From positions 21,509 to 85,508 of the forward strand of contig CADAWC010000011.1 of NCBI GenBank assembly GCA_902791475.1: DNA of 64,000 nt. Direction: 5' to 3'. Positions 17,244 to 25,180 of the stretch are shown here, piece by piece (position 1 is the stretch's first letter; every line of letters begins with the position of its first letter). This stretch comes from Fibrobacter succinogenes (GTDB lineage: Bacteria; Fibrobacterota; Fibrobacteria; Fibrobacterales; Fibrobacteraceae). Under the pieces are notes generated by a model, which was not told the origin of the DNA, ran no database searches, and was given only the letters and a program-made list of their open reading frames with translations. Made by a program: the position numbers and the translations under genes.

Positions 17244-18563
17244 ATGGAAACAGAATCCAAATTACAGCCCAAAGTGCAACCCAAAATACAGCTTCCCAAA
17301 AAGAATTACACAAAAGCAATCATTGTCGCGGTCATCGTTGTTATCGCTCTTATTTTGCTCAAGTGCAATATCGGTTACAATAGTGCAACGCAGCTTCTTG
17401 TGAAGCAGTCTCCGTTTGGTACCCTCTCCTGCATCGACCACGCCGGTTTTTACTTCAAGGGATTTGCAAGCATCTACTCTTACGATAGAACCAAGGACTT
17501 CTACTTCAACTCCTCTACCGACAAGGTAAAAGGCGAAGGCTGGGAAGGCGGAGACGACGACGAAGACGACATCTCCGTGACCTTGTCCCGAAACGCAAAC
17601 GCCGAAATCAGCGGCTATCTCAAATACCAGCTCCCCACGGACTGCGAAGACCTCGTGAAAATCCACCGCGAACAACGTTCCGACAAGAAGCTCAAGCATG
17701 ACCTTGTCAGAAACTCCGTGCTCTCCGCCGTTAGAAAGACAGCACCGCTCTTCACCGCCGAAGAAGCCAAGGTGACCAAGATTGCCGAATTCAGAAGAAT
17801 CGCCGAAGACCAGCTCACCGAAGGCGAATACCTCACCACAATCGAAGTGCTCACCGAAAAGGCCGGCGAAGACGAATACGATTCCGAAGGCAAAATCATC
17901 AAGAAAGCCGAAACGCAGGAATACAAGGTCACAAAGCTGAAACTCGATAAGAACGGCAACCGCATCTTGACAAAGCCCTCGGCACTCCGCCTTTACGGCA
18001 TCAGAGTGGTGCAGTTCGAAATCCAGAACGTCCGCCTCGACCAGAAAGCTCAACAGCAGCTCGACATCGTGAAGGACCGCGAAATGAAGCGCGTGTCTAA
18101 CGCCACCGCCGCTGAAACCGCAAAGCAGGCCGCCATCACCGCCGAAGCCGAAGGTAAGGCTCGCATCGCCCAGGCCAAGGCCGACCAGGAAGTGGAAAAA
18201 ATCAAGGCTGTGACGCAGGCCGAAAAGGAACGCGACGTGGCTGTTCTCCAGGCACAGAAGGAACAGGAAGTGGCACGCCTCGAAGCTCTGAGAGCTCTCG
18301 AAGTCGCTAAGAAAATCAAGGCAGAAAAAGAAGCTGAAGCTGCAGCAAACAGAGCTCTCGTCAGCGCCGGTTTGACTCCGCAAGAACGCGCCGAATGGGA
18401 TTACAAGACCAAGGTCGGTGTCGCTGAAGCTCTCGCCAAGTCCGCACATCCGCTCGTCCCGGAAATCATGATGACCGGCGACTCCAAGGGCGGCGCAAGC
18501 ACTGCCATGGACGCAGTAGGCTTGAACATGCTCATGGGACTTACCGAAAAACTGTCGAAGTAA
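17244..18563 (+). CDS. SPFH/band-7 domain membrane protein
   Basis: 439 residues. One membrane segment (about 24-40), a band-7/SPFH region (about 45-270) with a charged insertion, then a long Ala/Glu/Lys-rich coiled coil (about 275-375) with the QAAI-x-AEAEGKARIAQAKA pattern of prohibitin/flotillin proteins, and a Gly/Met-containing end. Such proteins form large ring-like scaffolds on membranes. No NfeD or FtsH gene is beside it. GAAGG lies upstream of the ATG; transcription probably ends at the hairpin near 18625-18666. Confidence 0.85.
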   Translation: METESKLQPKVQPKIQLPKKNYTKAIIVAVIVVIALILLKCNIGYNSATQLLVKQSPFGTLSCIDHAGFYFKGFASIYSYDRTKDFYFNSSTDKVKGEGWEGGDDDEDDISVTLSRNANAEISGYLKYQLPTDCEDLVKIHREQRSDKKLKHDLVRNSVLSAVRKTAPLFTAEEAKVTKIAEFRRIAEDQLTEGEYLTTIEVLTEKAGEDEYDSEGKIIKKAETQEYKVTKLKLDKNGNRILTKPSALRLYGIRVVQFEIQNVRLDQKAQQQLDIVKDREMKRVSNATAAETAKQAAITAEAEGKARIAQAKADQEVEKIKAVTQAEKERDVAVLQAQKEQEVARLEALRALEVAKKIKAEKEAEAAANRALVSAGLTPQERAEWDYKTKVGVAEALAKSAHPLVPEIMMTGDSKGGASTAMDAVGLNMLMGLTEKLSK

Positions 18564-18569
18564 GCAGAT

Positions 18570-18597
18570 AGTTATTGGTTATTAGTCAATAGTTTAA
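18570..18597. repeat. heptad array after the SPFH gene
   Basis: AGTTATT, GGTTATT, AGTCAAT, AGTTTAA in phase, followed by the core GGCGGC-TTC-GCCGCG (18602-18616). Confidence 0.8.
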
Positions 18598-18624
18598 GAC
18601 AGGCGGCTTCGCCGCGAAGAATAT

Positions 18625-18666
18625 TACCCCGGCACATTTAAACTGTACCGGGGGTGTTTTTTGAGG
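18625..18666 (+). terminator. terminator of the SPFH gene
   Basis: ACCCCGG and CCGGGGGT arms about 15 nt apart, followed by TGTTTTTT. Confidence 0.75.
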
Positions 18667-18713
18667 GGCTGTTTTTCTGTCTGTTTTTTTGGCTATTTTT
18701 ACACAAATGACGA

Positions 18714-19367
18714 CTATTTCACATACAGAATCGTCGGGTTATCCTTATGGATGTCAAAACGCGGCAAATTGATGTTATTTTCCGAGCAAAATGATTGCCA
18801 AAGTTCATCCATTCTTGATGTATTGAACGGCTTCGCAATCAAGTGAAACCCGTTTTTCGTCTGGATTTCTACAATATCATTTGCCGACTGAAAAGGTTCA
18901 CACTTTTCAATCATTTCACGAACCGCCTGCTTATACGGGACGAATTCAGCATCAATATCGACAATCCAAGTTTTCGATTTACCCGCACCATTTGCACGAC
19001 CCGCGGCTCGCGCCACCAAATGAAGCGGCGGAGCAAACGTTTCACCAGAGCAGATTTCTTCGGTGATGTGCTTAAAAATGATCATCGAAATATCCTTGAA
19101 CGTCCGCTTATTCAAACGGATGTATGCCCGCACATTGAACACTTCGCAAATCGTCTTAATTTCCTTTTCGACATCGTCAAAATGCGCTAACGACGAAATA
19201 AAGTAGTCCTTGATAGAGCGACTATGCATATTGCCGTGATACGCCGGATCTGGAACGCCTCCAATTTTTGGATCGTCACTTTGCCTGCGGAGTAGTTGAA
19301 CGTAATAGCAGTCGCCAGGACTTTCGAACTTGAGCAACGAACGAATAATTTTGAAGTTATCAACCAT
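18714..19367 (-). CDS. conserved unknown protein with DxD and GxH motifs
   Basis: 217 residues, no signal or membrane segment. I do not recognise a named family. Visible features are a central TWIVDIDAEF (D-x-D at about 138-140) and later TKNGFHLIAKPF; this Asp pair plus a following Gly-x-His resembles the active-site layout of archaeo-eukaryotic primase-like proteins, which is only a weak analogy. Its start overlaps the HD-domain gene by 8 nt and uses GGAGG within that gene, so the two are made together. Confidence 0.65.
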   Translation of the reverse strand: MVDNFKIIRSLLKFESPGDCYYVQLLRRQSDDPKIGGVPDPAYHGNMHSRSIKDYFISSLAHFDDVEKEIKTICEVFNVRAYIRLNKRTFKDISMIIFKHITEEICSGETFAPPLHLVARAAGRANGAGKSKTWIVDIDAEFVPYKQAVREMIEKCEPFQSANDIVEIQTKNGFHLIAKPFNTSRMDELWQSFCSENNINLPRFDIHKDNPTILYVK

Positions 19368-20109
19368 TTGAACCTCCTAAAGTTTTGATGGCGGTACGAA
19401 TTAAACATTCTTTGGAGGAAACGCCCCCATTGATTTGCATTTTATGGCATAAAGCGAGCGTCTTTTTCAAGCGAACATCATCCCATTTTTGCGATGCAAA
19501 ATCCTCAGCTTTAACAATTGCGGCAGGCATTTCTTTTTCTAGACACTCTGCAACAATAGGGCGATTCAAGATTTCTTCAAAGTCATCACGCGGATGGCCT
19601 TCAGCATCCAAAGTCGCTTTGCAATCGGCACAAGCTAGGCGTTGCAACCGCCAAAACAACGGATGTTTGACCAACTGCCAAATATCGTACTTAGAACGCA
19701 TCACTTTTAAATCCAATGCCTTCATGTGATTTCGAATGAGCCAAAGAACCTGTTCACGAATTTCGCTGTCAAAACCCATTTTCGCAAGCCAGCCAAAAGC
19801 AATGTTCGCCCCATCAATCTCATGCCCGTGCATATTCTTACCATTGTTGCGTTGTAAAGCATCTTTCTTCCCTACGTCATGAAGCAAAGCAACAAGCACA
19901 TCCATCCAATCGTGTTCTTCGGCTACGACATTCTGAATCACGAGTTTCGTATGTTCCCAGACATCGCCTTCACAATGGAAATTCTTGTGTTCGCAACCTA
20001 CCATGTAACGATCGATAAAATCAAAGAACACATCCTTATGCAATTGGATTTCTGCAATGGGATTGGAAGAAGAGAGGATATTTTCTATTTGGTGAAAAAT
20101 TGTCTGCAT
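19360..20109 (-). CDS. HD-domain phosphohydrolase
   Basis: 249 residues. The metal-binding HD pattern is visible: WEHTKLV (about 53-59), LLHDVGKK (about 76-83), HGHEIDGANIA and RNHMKA, similar to the HD part of CCA-adding enzymes. The nucleotidyltransferase half is absent. Likely a cytoplasmic nucleotide or RNA phosphohydrolase. The start is the ATG at 20109 with AAGGAA 6 nt upstream, though the frame is open from 20145. It forms a coupled pair with the following gene. Confidence 0.8.
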   Translation of the reverse strand: MQTIFHQIENILSSSNPIAEIQLHKDVFFDFIDRYMVGCEHKNFHCEGDVWEHTKLVIQNVVAEEHDWMDVLVALLHDVGKKDALQRNNGKNMHGHEIDGANIAFGWLAKMGFDSEIREQVLWLIRNHMKALDLKVMRSKYDIWQLVKHPLFWRLQRLACADCKATLDAEGHPRDDFEEILNRPIVAECLEKEMPAAIVKAEDFASQKWDDVRLKKTLALCHKMQINGGVSSKECLIRTAIKTLGGSNG

Positions 20110-20211
20110 AACAATTCCTTTACAAACCAATACAAACTGGTACAACGTTTATTTTCAAAATTGAGTAATCAATTCCTCTCATATTCATAATATTAGACAC
20201 ATCGATAAAAT

Positions 20212-20304
20212 TCAAGCTGCAATCAGGTCCATTTTTAACAATGGTCCTATTAACAAAGATTTTCTATTCAAGCTAATCGTGAACAATATTTTTTCCGTCA
20301 TCAT
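20212..20304 (-). CDS. possible 30-residue leader or gene remnant
   Basis: ATG at 20304 with AGGAG just upstream and directly downstream of the promoter-like 32-mer. It encodes about 30 residues and then stops. It may be a leader peptide or the start of a lost gene. No family recognised. Confidence 0.3.
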   Translation of the reverse strand: MMTEKILFTISLNRKSLLIGPLLKMDLIAA

Positions 20305-20326
20305 TTGCTCCTATTTTTTTTCTTAC

Positions 20327-20358
20327 AATATAGATTCACAGACCGTCAAATTATGACA
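20327..20358 (-). promoter_or_regulatory. promoter/operator-like 32-mer upstream of the HD gene
   Basis: Matches 5515-5546 at 26 of 32 positions: TGTCATAATTTGAC, ten variable bases, then TCTATATT when read on the minus strand. Confidence 0.55.
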
Positions 20359-20516
20359 TATGAAATATTTTTCATTAGTCCAAGCGACAATTATGACACA
20401 ACACTTTATTTTTTCTTGAGAAAAGAGCATTTATGCTCAAAAGCGTTTTAACCATAATTCAAGAGATTACAAATGGATAAAAAGCACCTAGCTGGTGGTT
20501 TTCTTTTATACAAAAA

Positions 20517-20546
20517 AATCCCAGTCCGGTTGGACTGGGATTTTTT
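20517..20546. terminator. bidirectional terminator
   Basis: Perfect stem AATCCCAGTCC / GGACTGGGATT with a GGTT loop, flanked by A-run and T-run; ends the gene at 20564-21187. Confidence 0.9.
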
Positions 20547-20563
20547 GCAAATTCTCGTGAGAA

Positions 20564-21187
20564 TTAAGCTTCTTCGGAGAGTTCCGGAGCCTTCTTGATC
20601 ACGTTGCGGCGGCCATAGCGAACCTTGGACGGATCAAAAGTGGTTTCTGCAGCAGCTTCTGCCGGGGCTTCAGCAACCGGAGCAACCGGGGCAGCTTCGA
20701 CAGCCGGAGCGGCCGGAGTTTCAACCGGAATGCGCGGAGCGAGCGGGCGACGAGCTTCGGCGACCGGAGCTTCAGCAGCCGGTGCAACCGGAGCGACCTG
20801 TTCTGCAACAGGAGCTTCAGCGTTAGCTTCACGATGCGGGCGTTCCGGGCGGCGTTCGCGGCGCGGGCCACGTTCCGGACGCTGTTGCTGTTCATTGCGA
20901 TCACGCGTTGCAGGGGCATGAGCCTGAGCCTGCTGCTGATTGCGGTTGTCCTTATTGTTATTGTTCGGACGTTCCTTGTTCTGGCGATTTTCCTTGTTGT
21001 TGCCACCACGCTGAGCCATTTCCTGTGCGCTGATCGGGCGACGGGCGGACGGCTTCAAGTTCATGTCCGGGGTGAGCTTCTTGAAAATCGGGGTACGAAG
21101 CATCGTGAGAAGCTTATTAACCTTAACAAGGATAACAATGCACAGAATCACTGCGAGGAGTGAAAGTGCGAGAGCGATTATTTCCAT
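20564..21187 (-). CDS. single-pass membrane protein with disordered Asn/Gln/Arg and Ala/Pro tail
   Basis: 207 residues. A membrane helix (about 3-23) is followed by a short basic region, then low-complexity sequence: Asn/Arg/Gln-rich (about 60-120), Ala/Pro/Glu/Val-rich (about 122-180), and a conserved-looking end (RYGRRNVIKKAPELSEEA). The family is not recognised; the charged tail would lie in the cytoplasm and could bind RNA or membrane partners, which is a guess. The 5' leader (21188-21400) can fold extensively. Confidence 0.6.
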   Translation of the reverse strand: MEIIALALSLLAVILCIVILVKVNKLLTMLRTPIFKKLTPDMNLKPSARRPISAQEMAQRGGNNKENRQNKERPNNNNKDNRNQQQAQAHAPATRDRNEQQQRPERGPRRERRPERPHREANAEAPVAEQVAPVAPAAEAPVAEARRPLAPRIPVETPAAPAVEAAPVAPVAEAPAEAAAETTFDPSKVRYGRRNVIKKAPELSEEA

Positions 21188-21189
21188 CT

Positions 21190-21400
21190 GGGCACCTCAT
21201 AAAGTAAGGGTTGAACCACACGAGCAGGCTGGAAAATAACCTGCAGGCGGGGTGACTGGAATGTGTGGGTTAATTAAAGACCATCTTACTAGCGCCTCCT
21301 TGGAGACTTGACGGTCGCGGGGGCTTCACGTGGGAAGCAAAAATGGTTTTCGCCGTGGCGACAAACCGGGGCCAGTCACGAGCGCAAATTTAACAAATTT
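21190..21400 (-). promoter_or_regulatory. possible structured 5' leader or small RNA
   Basis: On the minus strand, just before the start codon, nested arms pair: AGTAAG with CTTACT, AACC(C)ACAC with GTGTGGTT, and GCAGG with CCTGC. Further upstream GTCGC pairs with GCGAC around a GCTTC/GAAGC hairpin. No ORF is seen. It does not match tmRNA, SRP or RNase P motifs that I can recall. Confidence 0.4.
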
Positions 21401-21479
21401 TTCGTGCAGAAAATCGGTTTATTGTAATAAAATGAGAGAAAATTGTATGTTTTTTGAGCACATGCGCCCAAAGGTTCTC

Positions 21480-21698
21480 TTATTTCATGTCCAAGGACTT
21501 GAGCGAGAGCTCCACAGCCTTGTTGTGGGCGTTCAACGAATCCAAAGTAGCCTTGAGAACAAGGACTTGACGTGCCAGACGGGCGTTTTCTTCGGTAAGA
21601 GTTGCAATTTTGTACTCAGCCTCCTGGTTGGAGCAGCCCGAGAATCCAAACATTGAAATGCAAACTAAAGACGACAAAATAAGGGATTTCTTGAACAT
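21480..21698 (-). CDS. small coiled-coil lipoprotein
   Basis: 72 residues. Signal peptide with lipobox FSGC (Cys at about 22), then a helical coiled-coil tail with heptad-like Leu/Ala spacing (ATLTEENARLARQVLVLKATL). Reminiscent in build of Lpp-type lipoproteins, but no C-terminal Lys motif as in Braun's lipoprotein beyond a single final Lys. Divergent from the next gene with a 32-bp gap; no Shine-Dalgarno seen. Confidence 0.7.
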   Translation of the reverse strand: MFKKSLILSSLVCISMFGFSGCSNQEAEYKIATLTEENARLARQVLVLKATLDSLNAHNKAVELSLKSLDMK

Positions 21699-21730
21699 AT
21701 CGCAAAATTAGATTATTTTTTGAAGGAATT

Positions 21731-22078
21731 ATGACAGTCGGACAAAAATGGTTGAAATTTAAACAGGATGGCTATTGCGGTTCTCTTACGATCCGTAGCC
21801 GTTCCGAGCAATCATTCAAAAGCGATCCGGGCTATAACGACAAGCATATCCACGAAGCCATCCTTGAGATGGATCCGGAATACACCTACGTGAAAGTTAT
21901 CCACGAAGGTTACAAAGGTTCGCTGGACATACCTACCATTGGGCTTGGGTTCGATGCAGCGCAAAACCAAGACACGCTTGACAACGCCATCCTCGAAGGG
22001 CTTGCCCACTTGCGCATTTTCCGTGAAGCCAATACCGGCGCCATTGTGCAATTCGGCTACAATTTAGACGAAGTGTAA
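21731..22078 (+). CDS. conserved hypothetical protein
   Basis: 115 residues with mixed alpha/beta character and no signal peptide. GAAGGA lies 4 nt before the ATG. I do not recognise the family. It sits 17 bp upstream of the U32 peptidase gene and is likely co-transcribed with it. Confidence 0.6.
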   Translation: MTVGQKWLKFKQDGYCGSLTIRSRSEQSFKSDPGYNDKHIHEAILEMDPEYTYVKVIHEGYKGSLDIPTIGLGFDAAQNQDTLDNAILEGLAHLRIFREANTGAIVQFGYNLDEV

Positions 22079-22095
22079 ATTCTATTTTTGCGGGT

Positions 22096-24831
22096 ATGAA
22101 CAATCCTGAGCTTCTTTTGCCTGTCGGTACGCGCGACATGCTGGAATCTGCCATCAACAACGGGGCGGACGCGGTTTATTACGGAGTCCCCCACTGGAAC
22201 GCCCGTGGCAGAACCGAAGATTTTTCATTTGAAGATGTCGAAGAAATGATCCGCTACGCAAGGCTTCGTGGCGTCAAGACGTACCTTGCGATGAACATCC
22301 TCATCTTCGAACGAGAAATTCAGGAATTGCCGGAATTTTTGGAACGTTTGATTGCGCTCAAGCCGGACGCGTTCATCATCCAGGACATCGGGCTTGCAAG
22401 GCTTATCAAGGCGATTAGCCCGGAACAGGAAATCCATGCGAGCACGCAAATGACGCTCGCGAGTTCCGAAGCCGTGAACTTGGTCAAGGACATCGGATTT
22501 TCAAGAGCAGTCTTGGCTCGCGAACTTTCATCAAAGCAGATTGCGCAAATCAAGAGCCTCACCGACCTGGAACTGGAAGTTTTCATCCACGGGGCGCTTT
22601 GCGTCTCGTACTCGGGCCAGTGCCTCACCAGCGAAAACTTTGGCGGGCGCTCAGCAAACCGCGGGCAGTGCGCCCAAAGTTGCCGCCTCCCCTACCGCAT
22701 TTTCGTCGATGGGAAGGAATGGAAGGACCCGAAGGCGCGCTACTTGTTCAGCACACGAGACCTGTGTGCCCTCCCGAAGCTTGAAGAACTTAGGGAAATC
22801 GGCGTGGAATCGCTCAAGGTCGAAGGGCGTTTGAAAAGCCCGGAATACGTAGCCGCCGTGTCACACGCCTACCGCAAGGCGCTGGAAATACTGAGCGAAA
22901 AAGGTTATAAAGAAAATGCCGAGTGTGCGAACGGAAATGCCGCCGAGCTTACCGCGCAGGACTTGGAACCGCTGGAAGTCCTGTTCTCTCGCGGCCTCAA
23001 TACAGGCTGGCTCGATGGCGTAAACCACCAGGAACTCGTCGACGGATCGTTCTCAAACCATCACGGTGAATTTATCGGAACCGTCGTTCGAGTGGAACGC
23101 GGCGGCGTGATTGTGGAACTTGAAGACAAACCTGTTCCATGCACTTTATTGCCGGGCGACGGGATTTTATTTGAGGAATATAGGGCAGAGCCCGAGCCGC
23201 GCCAAACGGGAAGCAGGCTGTACAAGGCAACATTTCAACAAGTTGGACGACGAGGAAGAAGCGCAAATACCGACCCCGGCATGCTTCGACCTAGCTCAGC
23301 ACAGGCTATGGCCGGGGTGACAAGTGCACAAGTTCGTCTGGAATTCGGTCGAGAATTCAACTTGCGCAAAGTCTCGTACGGCATGAAGGCCTACCGCAAC
23401 GACTCCCCCGCTCTCGAAAAAGAACTCCACAAGACTTTTACAGACAAGAGCTTCGCCAAGCACATTCCTGTGTGCATGACGCTCGAAGGCAAAATCGGCG
23501 AACCGCTCAAACTCACGATTTCGGAAACACGCGGCACAAACGCCAACGCAAATGCACACGAAAATTGCGCAATCGCAAACGAAACGCGCACAGCAAATAA
23601 CGAGACGCGCGCGGTCACCGTCGAAGGCGCCATCCTCGAAGCAGCCCGCAACGAAGTCGCATCCGACGCACTCCAGACAATCGCAAAGAAGGAACTTTCT
23701 GGGCTTTCTGCGACAGCGTATGCACTCGACAAACTCGAAATTAAGTTGCCAGCAAACGCATTCCTCCCCGGCAAAGTTTTGCGCACACTCCGTCAAGAAG
23801 CAGTACAAGCATTTGACGAAAAACGCTTGCAGTGGAAAGAACTCGCCCCTTCTGCAAACGCGGGCCGAGAATTTCTACACAATGTCGTTCAAGCCGCGCG
23901 CAATTCAAAGGAGATTCCCGCTTCCGCGGGAATGACAAGTTCAGCAACGGGTACCCCCAAAACCAGCCGTACAATTACTGTTCTCGTTCGCCGGCCCGAG
24001 CAAATCGACGCATTGCAAGGCCTCGACATCGACAAAGTCGTCATGGATTTTGACTGGGGCGTCAAATACGACGAACCGCTCGAACGCATCCACAAGCTCG
24101 GATTCGAAGCGGGCATCGCGACCCTCCGCATCCACAAGCCCGGCGAGAACCATTACATCAAACAAATTCTCACGCTCATGCCGGAATTTGCACTCGTGCG
24201 TAACCTCGGTTCGCTCGCGCTCCTCAAGGATTCCGGAATCCCGATGGTCGGCGACTATAGCCTGAACGCCACCAACAGCGCAAGCTACGATTGGCTTTTG
24301 TCGCAAGGACTTGAAAAATTGCATCCGTCGTGGGACCTCAACAGCACACAGCTTTTTGACCTACTCAAGAACATTGACGGAAGCAAGCTCGAACTCGCGC
24401 TGCATCAGTACATGCCAGCGTTCCACTCGGAATACTGCGCCTTCGCACGCGCCCTCACTACAGGCCGCCGATTCCCCGAATGCAAAAAGATTTGCACACA
24501 ACATAAAGTCGAAATTCTCGACCACAAGGGAGAGCGCCATTTCTTGCAATCCGATGCCGAATGCCGCAACACGCTCTTTGTCGGCAAGCCGCAATCCGCC
24601 CTCAAGCTATTGCCAAGGCTCATCGCCCAAAACGTAAGCAGCTACCGCCTAGAACTCTTGGACGAAGAACCCGAATCTGTCCGCCGCAAAATCGACATTT
24701 ACACGCAAGCCATCCGCGGCAAGCTCGACATCGACACCGCCATTTCAAAGGCCGGCGTCGAAGAAAAGTACGGACTCTCCGAAGGCCAACTGTTCAACCA
24801 AAGCGTCTGGCAAGACCGCAAAAAAGGGTAA
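22096..24831 (+). CDS. peptidase U32-family protein (RlhA-like) with in-frame repeat insertions
   Basis: 911 residues; RlhA of E. coli is about 650. The N-terminal U32 domain is intact: ELLLPVGTRDMLESAINNGADAVYYG, EIHASTQMTL, FIHGALCVSYSGQC and the Cys pattern NRGQCAQSCRLPY that binds an iron-sulfur cluster. U32 proteins of this type hydroxylate tRNA or 23S rRNA. The extra length comes partly from three low-conservation blocks: a palindrome at residues 393-408, an Asn/Ala/Thr-rich stretch near 480-505, and a palindrome at 606-614 (EIPASAGMT). The reading frame stays open through all of them. The start has no clear Shine-Dalgarno. Confidence 0.85.
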   Translation: MNNPELLLPVGTRDMLESAINNGADAVYYGVPHWNARGRTEDFSFEDVEEMIRYARLRGVKTYLAMNILIFEREIQELPEFLERLIALKPDAFIIQDIGLARLIKAISPEQEIHASTQMTLASSEAVNLVKDIGFSRAVLARELSSKQIAQIKSLTDLELEVFIHGALCVSYSGQCLTSENFGGRSANRGQCAQSCRLPYRIFVDGKEWKDPKARYLFSTRDLCALPKLEELREIGVESLKVEGRLKSPEYVAAVSHAYRKALEILSEKGYKENAECANGNAAELTAQDLEPLEVLFSRGLNTGWLDGVNHQELVDGSFSNHHGEFIGTVVRVERGGVIVELEDKPVPCTLLPGDGILFEEYRAEPEPRQTGSRLYKATFQQVGRRGRSANTDPGMLRPSSAQAMAGVTSAQVRLEFGREFNLRKVSYGMKAYRNDSPALEKELHKTFTDKSFAKHIPVCMTLEGKIGEPLKLTISETRGTNANANAHENCAIANETRTANNETRAVTVEGAILEAARNEVASDALQTIAKKELSGLSATAYALDKLEIKLPANAFLPGKVLRTLRQEAVQAFDEKRLQWKELAPSANAGREFLHNVVQAARNSKEIPASAGMTSSATGTPKTSRTITVLVRRPEQIDALQGLDIDKVVMDFDWGVKYDEPLERIHKLGFEAGIATLRIHKPGENHYIKQILTLMPEFALVRNLGSLALLKDSGIPMVGDYSLNATNSASYDWLLSQGLEKLHPSWDLNSTQLFDLLKNIDGSKLELALHQYMPAFHSEYCAFARALTTGRRFPECKKICTQHKVEILDHKGERHFLQSDAECRNTLFVGKPQSALKLLPRLIAQNVSSYRLELLDEEPESVRRKIDIYTQAIRGKLDIDTAISKAGVEEKYGLSEGQLFNQSVWQDRKKG
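23273..23319. repeat. REP-like palindrome inside the U32 gene (first)
   Basis: ACCCCGGC and GCCGGGGT arms around about 30 nt, read in frame as part of the protein. The same ends occur in the rnhB insertion. Confidence 0.75.
23911..23936. repeat. REP-like palindrome inside the U32 gene (second)
   Basis: ATTCCCGC-TTCC-GCGGGAAT followed by GAC; encodes EIPASAGMT in frame. This is a common type of intergenic palindrome, here inside a gene. Confidence 0.8.
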
Positions 24832-24838
24832 TCGTAAA

Positions 24839-25180
24839 TCACATCGAGATCAAGCAACTCAACACCACTACTAGCGTAAAGAAAACTACAGCTACCGTAT
24901 TAAGCACTTTAACAACGATTGCATTAACATGCTTCTGCTGCAACTCGTCCTCTGGCTTCGTAATATTTCTTTTATTCCAAAACATCCTGATAATTTCAAT
25001 TACGAAAATAGCTAACAGCAACCACAACATAGGAACTGCAAGAGGCAAGTAAAGCCACAACGCAGCTTCTGCATACCCAAATTTAAAGATTACACCAACA
25101 GCAGTCGCAACAACCGCAAACAGCAAATACGCAATAAAAAATACAAGAACTCGCAGAGTAAACTGGAAGTTTTTCTTCAG
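24839..25180 (-). CDS. small membrane protein, non-ATG start
   Basis: About 113 residues with three hydrophobic segments; the C-terminal half has a charged loop (NKRNITKPEDELQQKH) before the last segment. Directly after the TPR stop codon, in the same frame, the sequence reads CTG AAG AAA AAC, which would give a normal-looking basic N-terminus followed by a membrane helix. A CTG start at 25180 (perhaps a mutated ATG) is therefore possible; otherwise TTG codons at 25126 or 25129 would begin inside the first helix. Family unknown. Confidence 0.5.
   Translation of the reverse strand: MKKNFQFTLRVLVFFIAYLLFAVVATAVGVIFKFGYAEAALWLYLPLAVPMLWLLLAIFVIEIIRMFWNKRNITKPEDELQQKHVNAIVVKVLNTVAVVFFTLVVVLSCLISM

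Larger units (their letters stand above)
20110..20563. other. AT-rich intergenic region upstream of the HD gene
   Basis: 454 bp without a clear gene. It holds a promoter-like 32-mer (20327-20358) facing the HD gene, a possible 30-codon ORF on the minus strand (20304 to 20212, ATG with AGGAG upstream, starting MMTEKILF), a small hairpin GAGCAT-TT-ATGCTC near 20427-20440, a weak terminator-like hairpin around 20479-20507, and the strong terminator at 20517-20546. Confidence 0.5.

Noticed and set aside
17244..18563. Phage-related or defence function for the SPFH protein
   Set aside because: Neighbours are ordinary and no defence or phage genes accompany it.
21190..21400. tmRNA, SRP RNA or RNase P RNA
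   Set aside because: The conserved tag-peptide region, the GGAAG-type SRP loop and the P4 motif could not be found on either strand.
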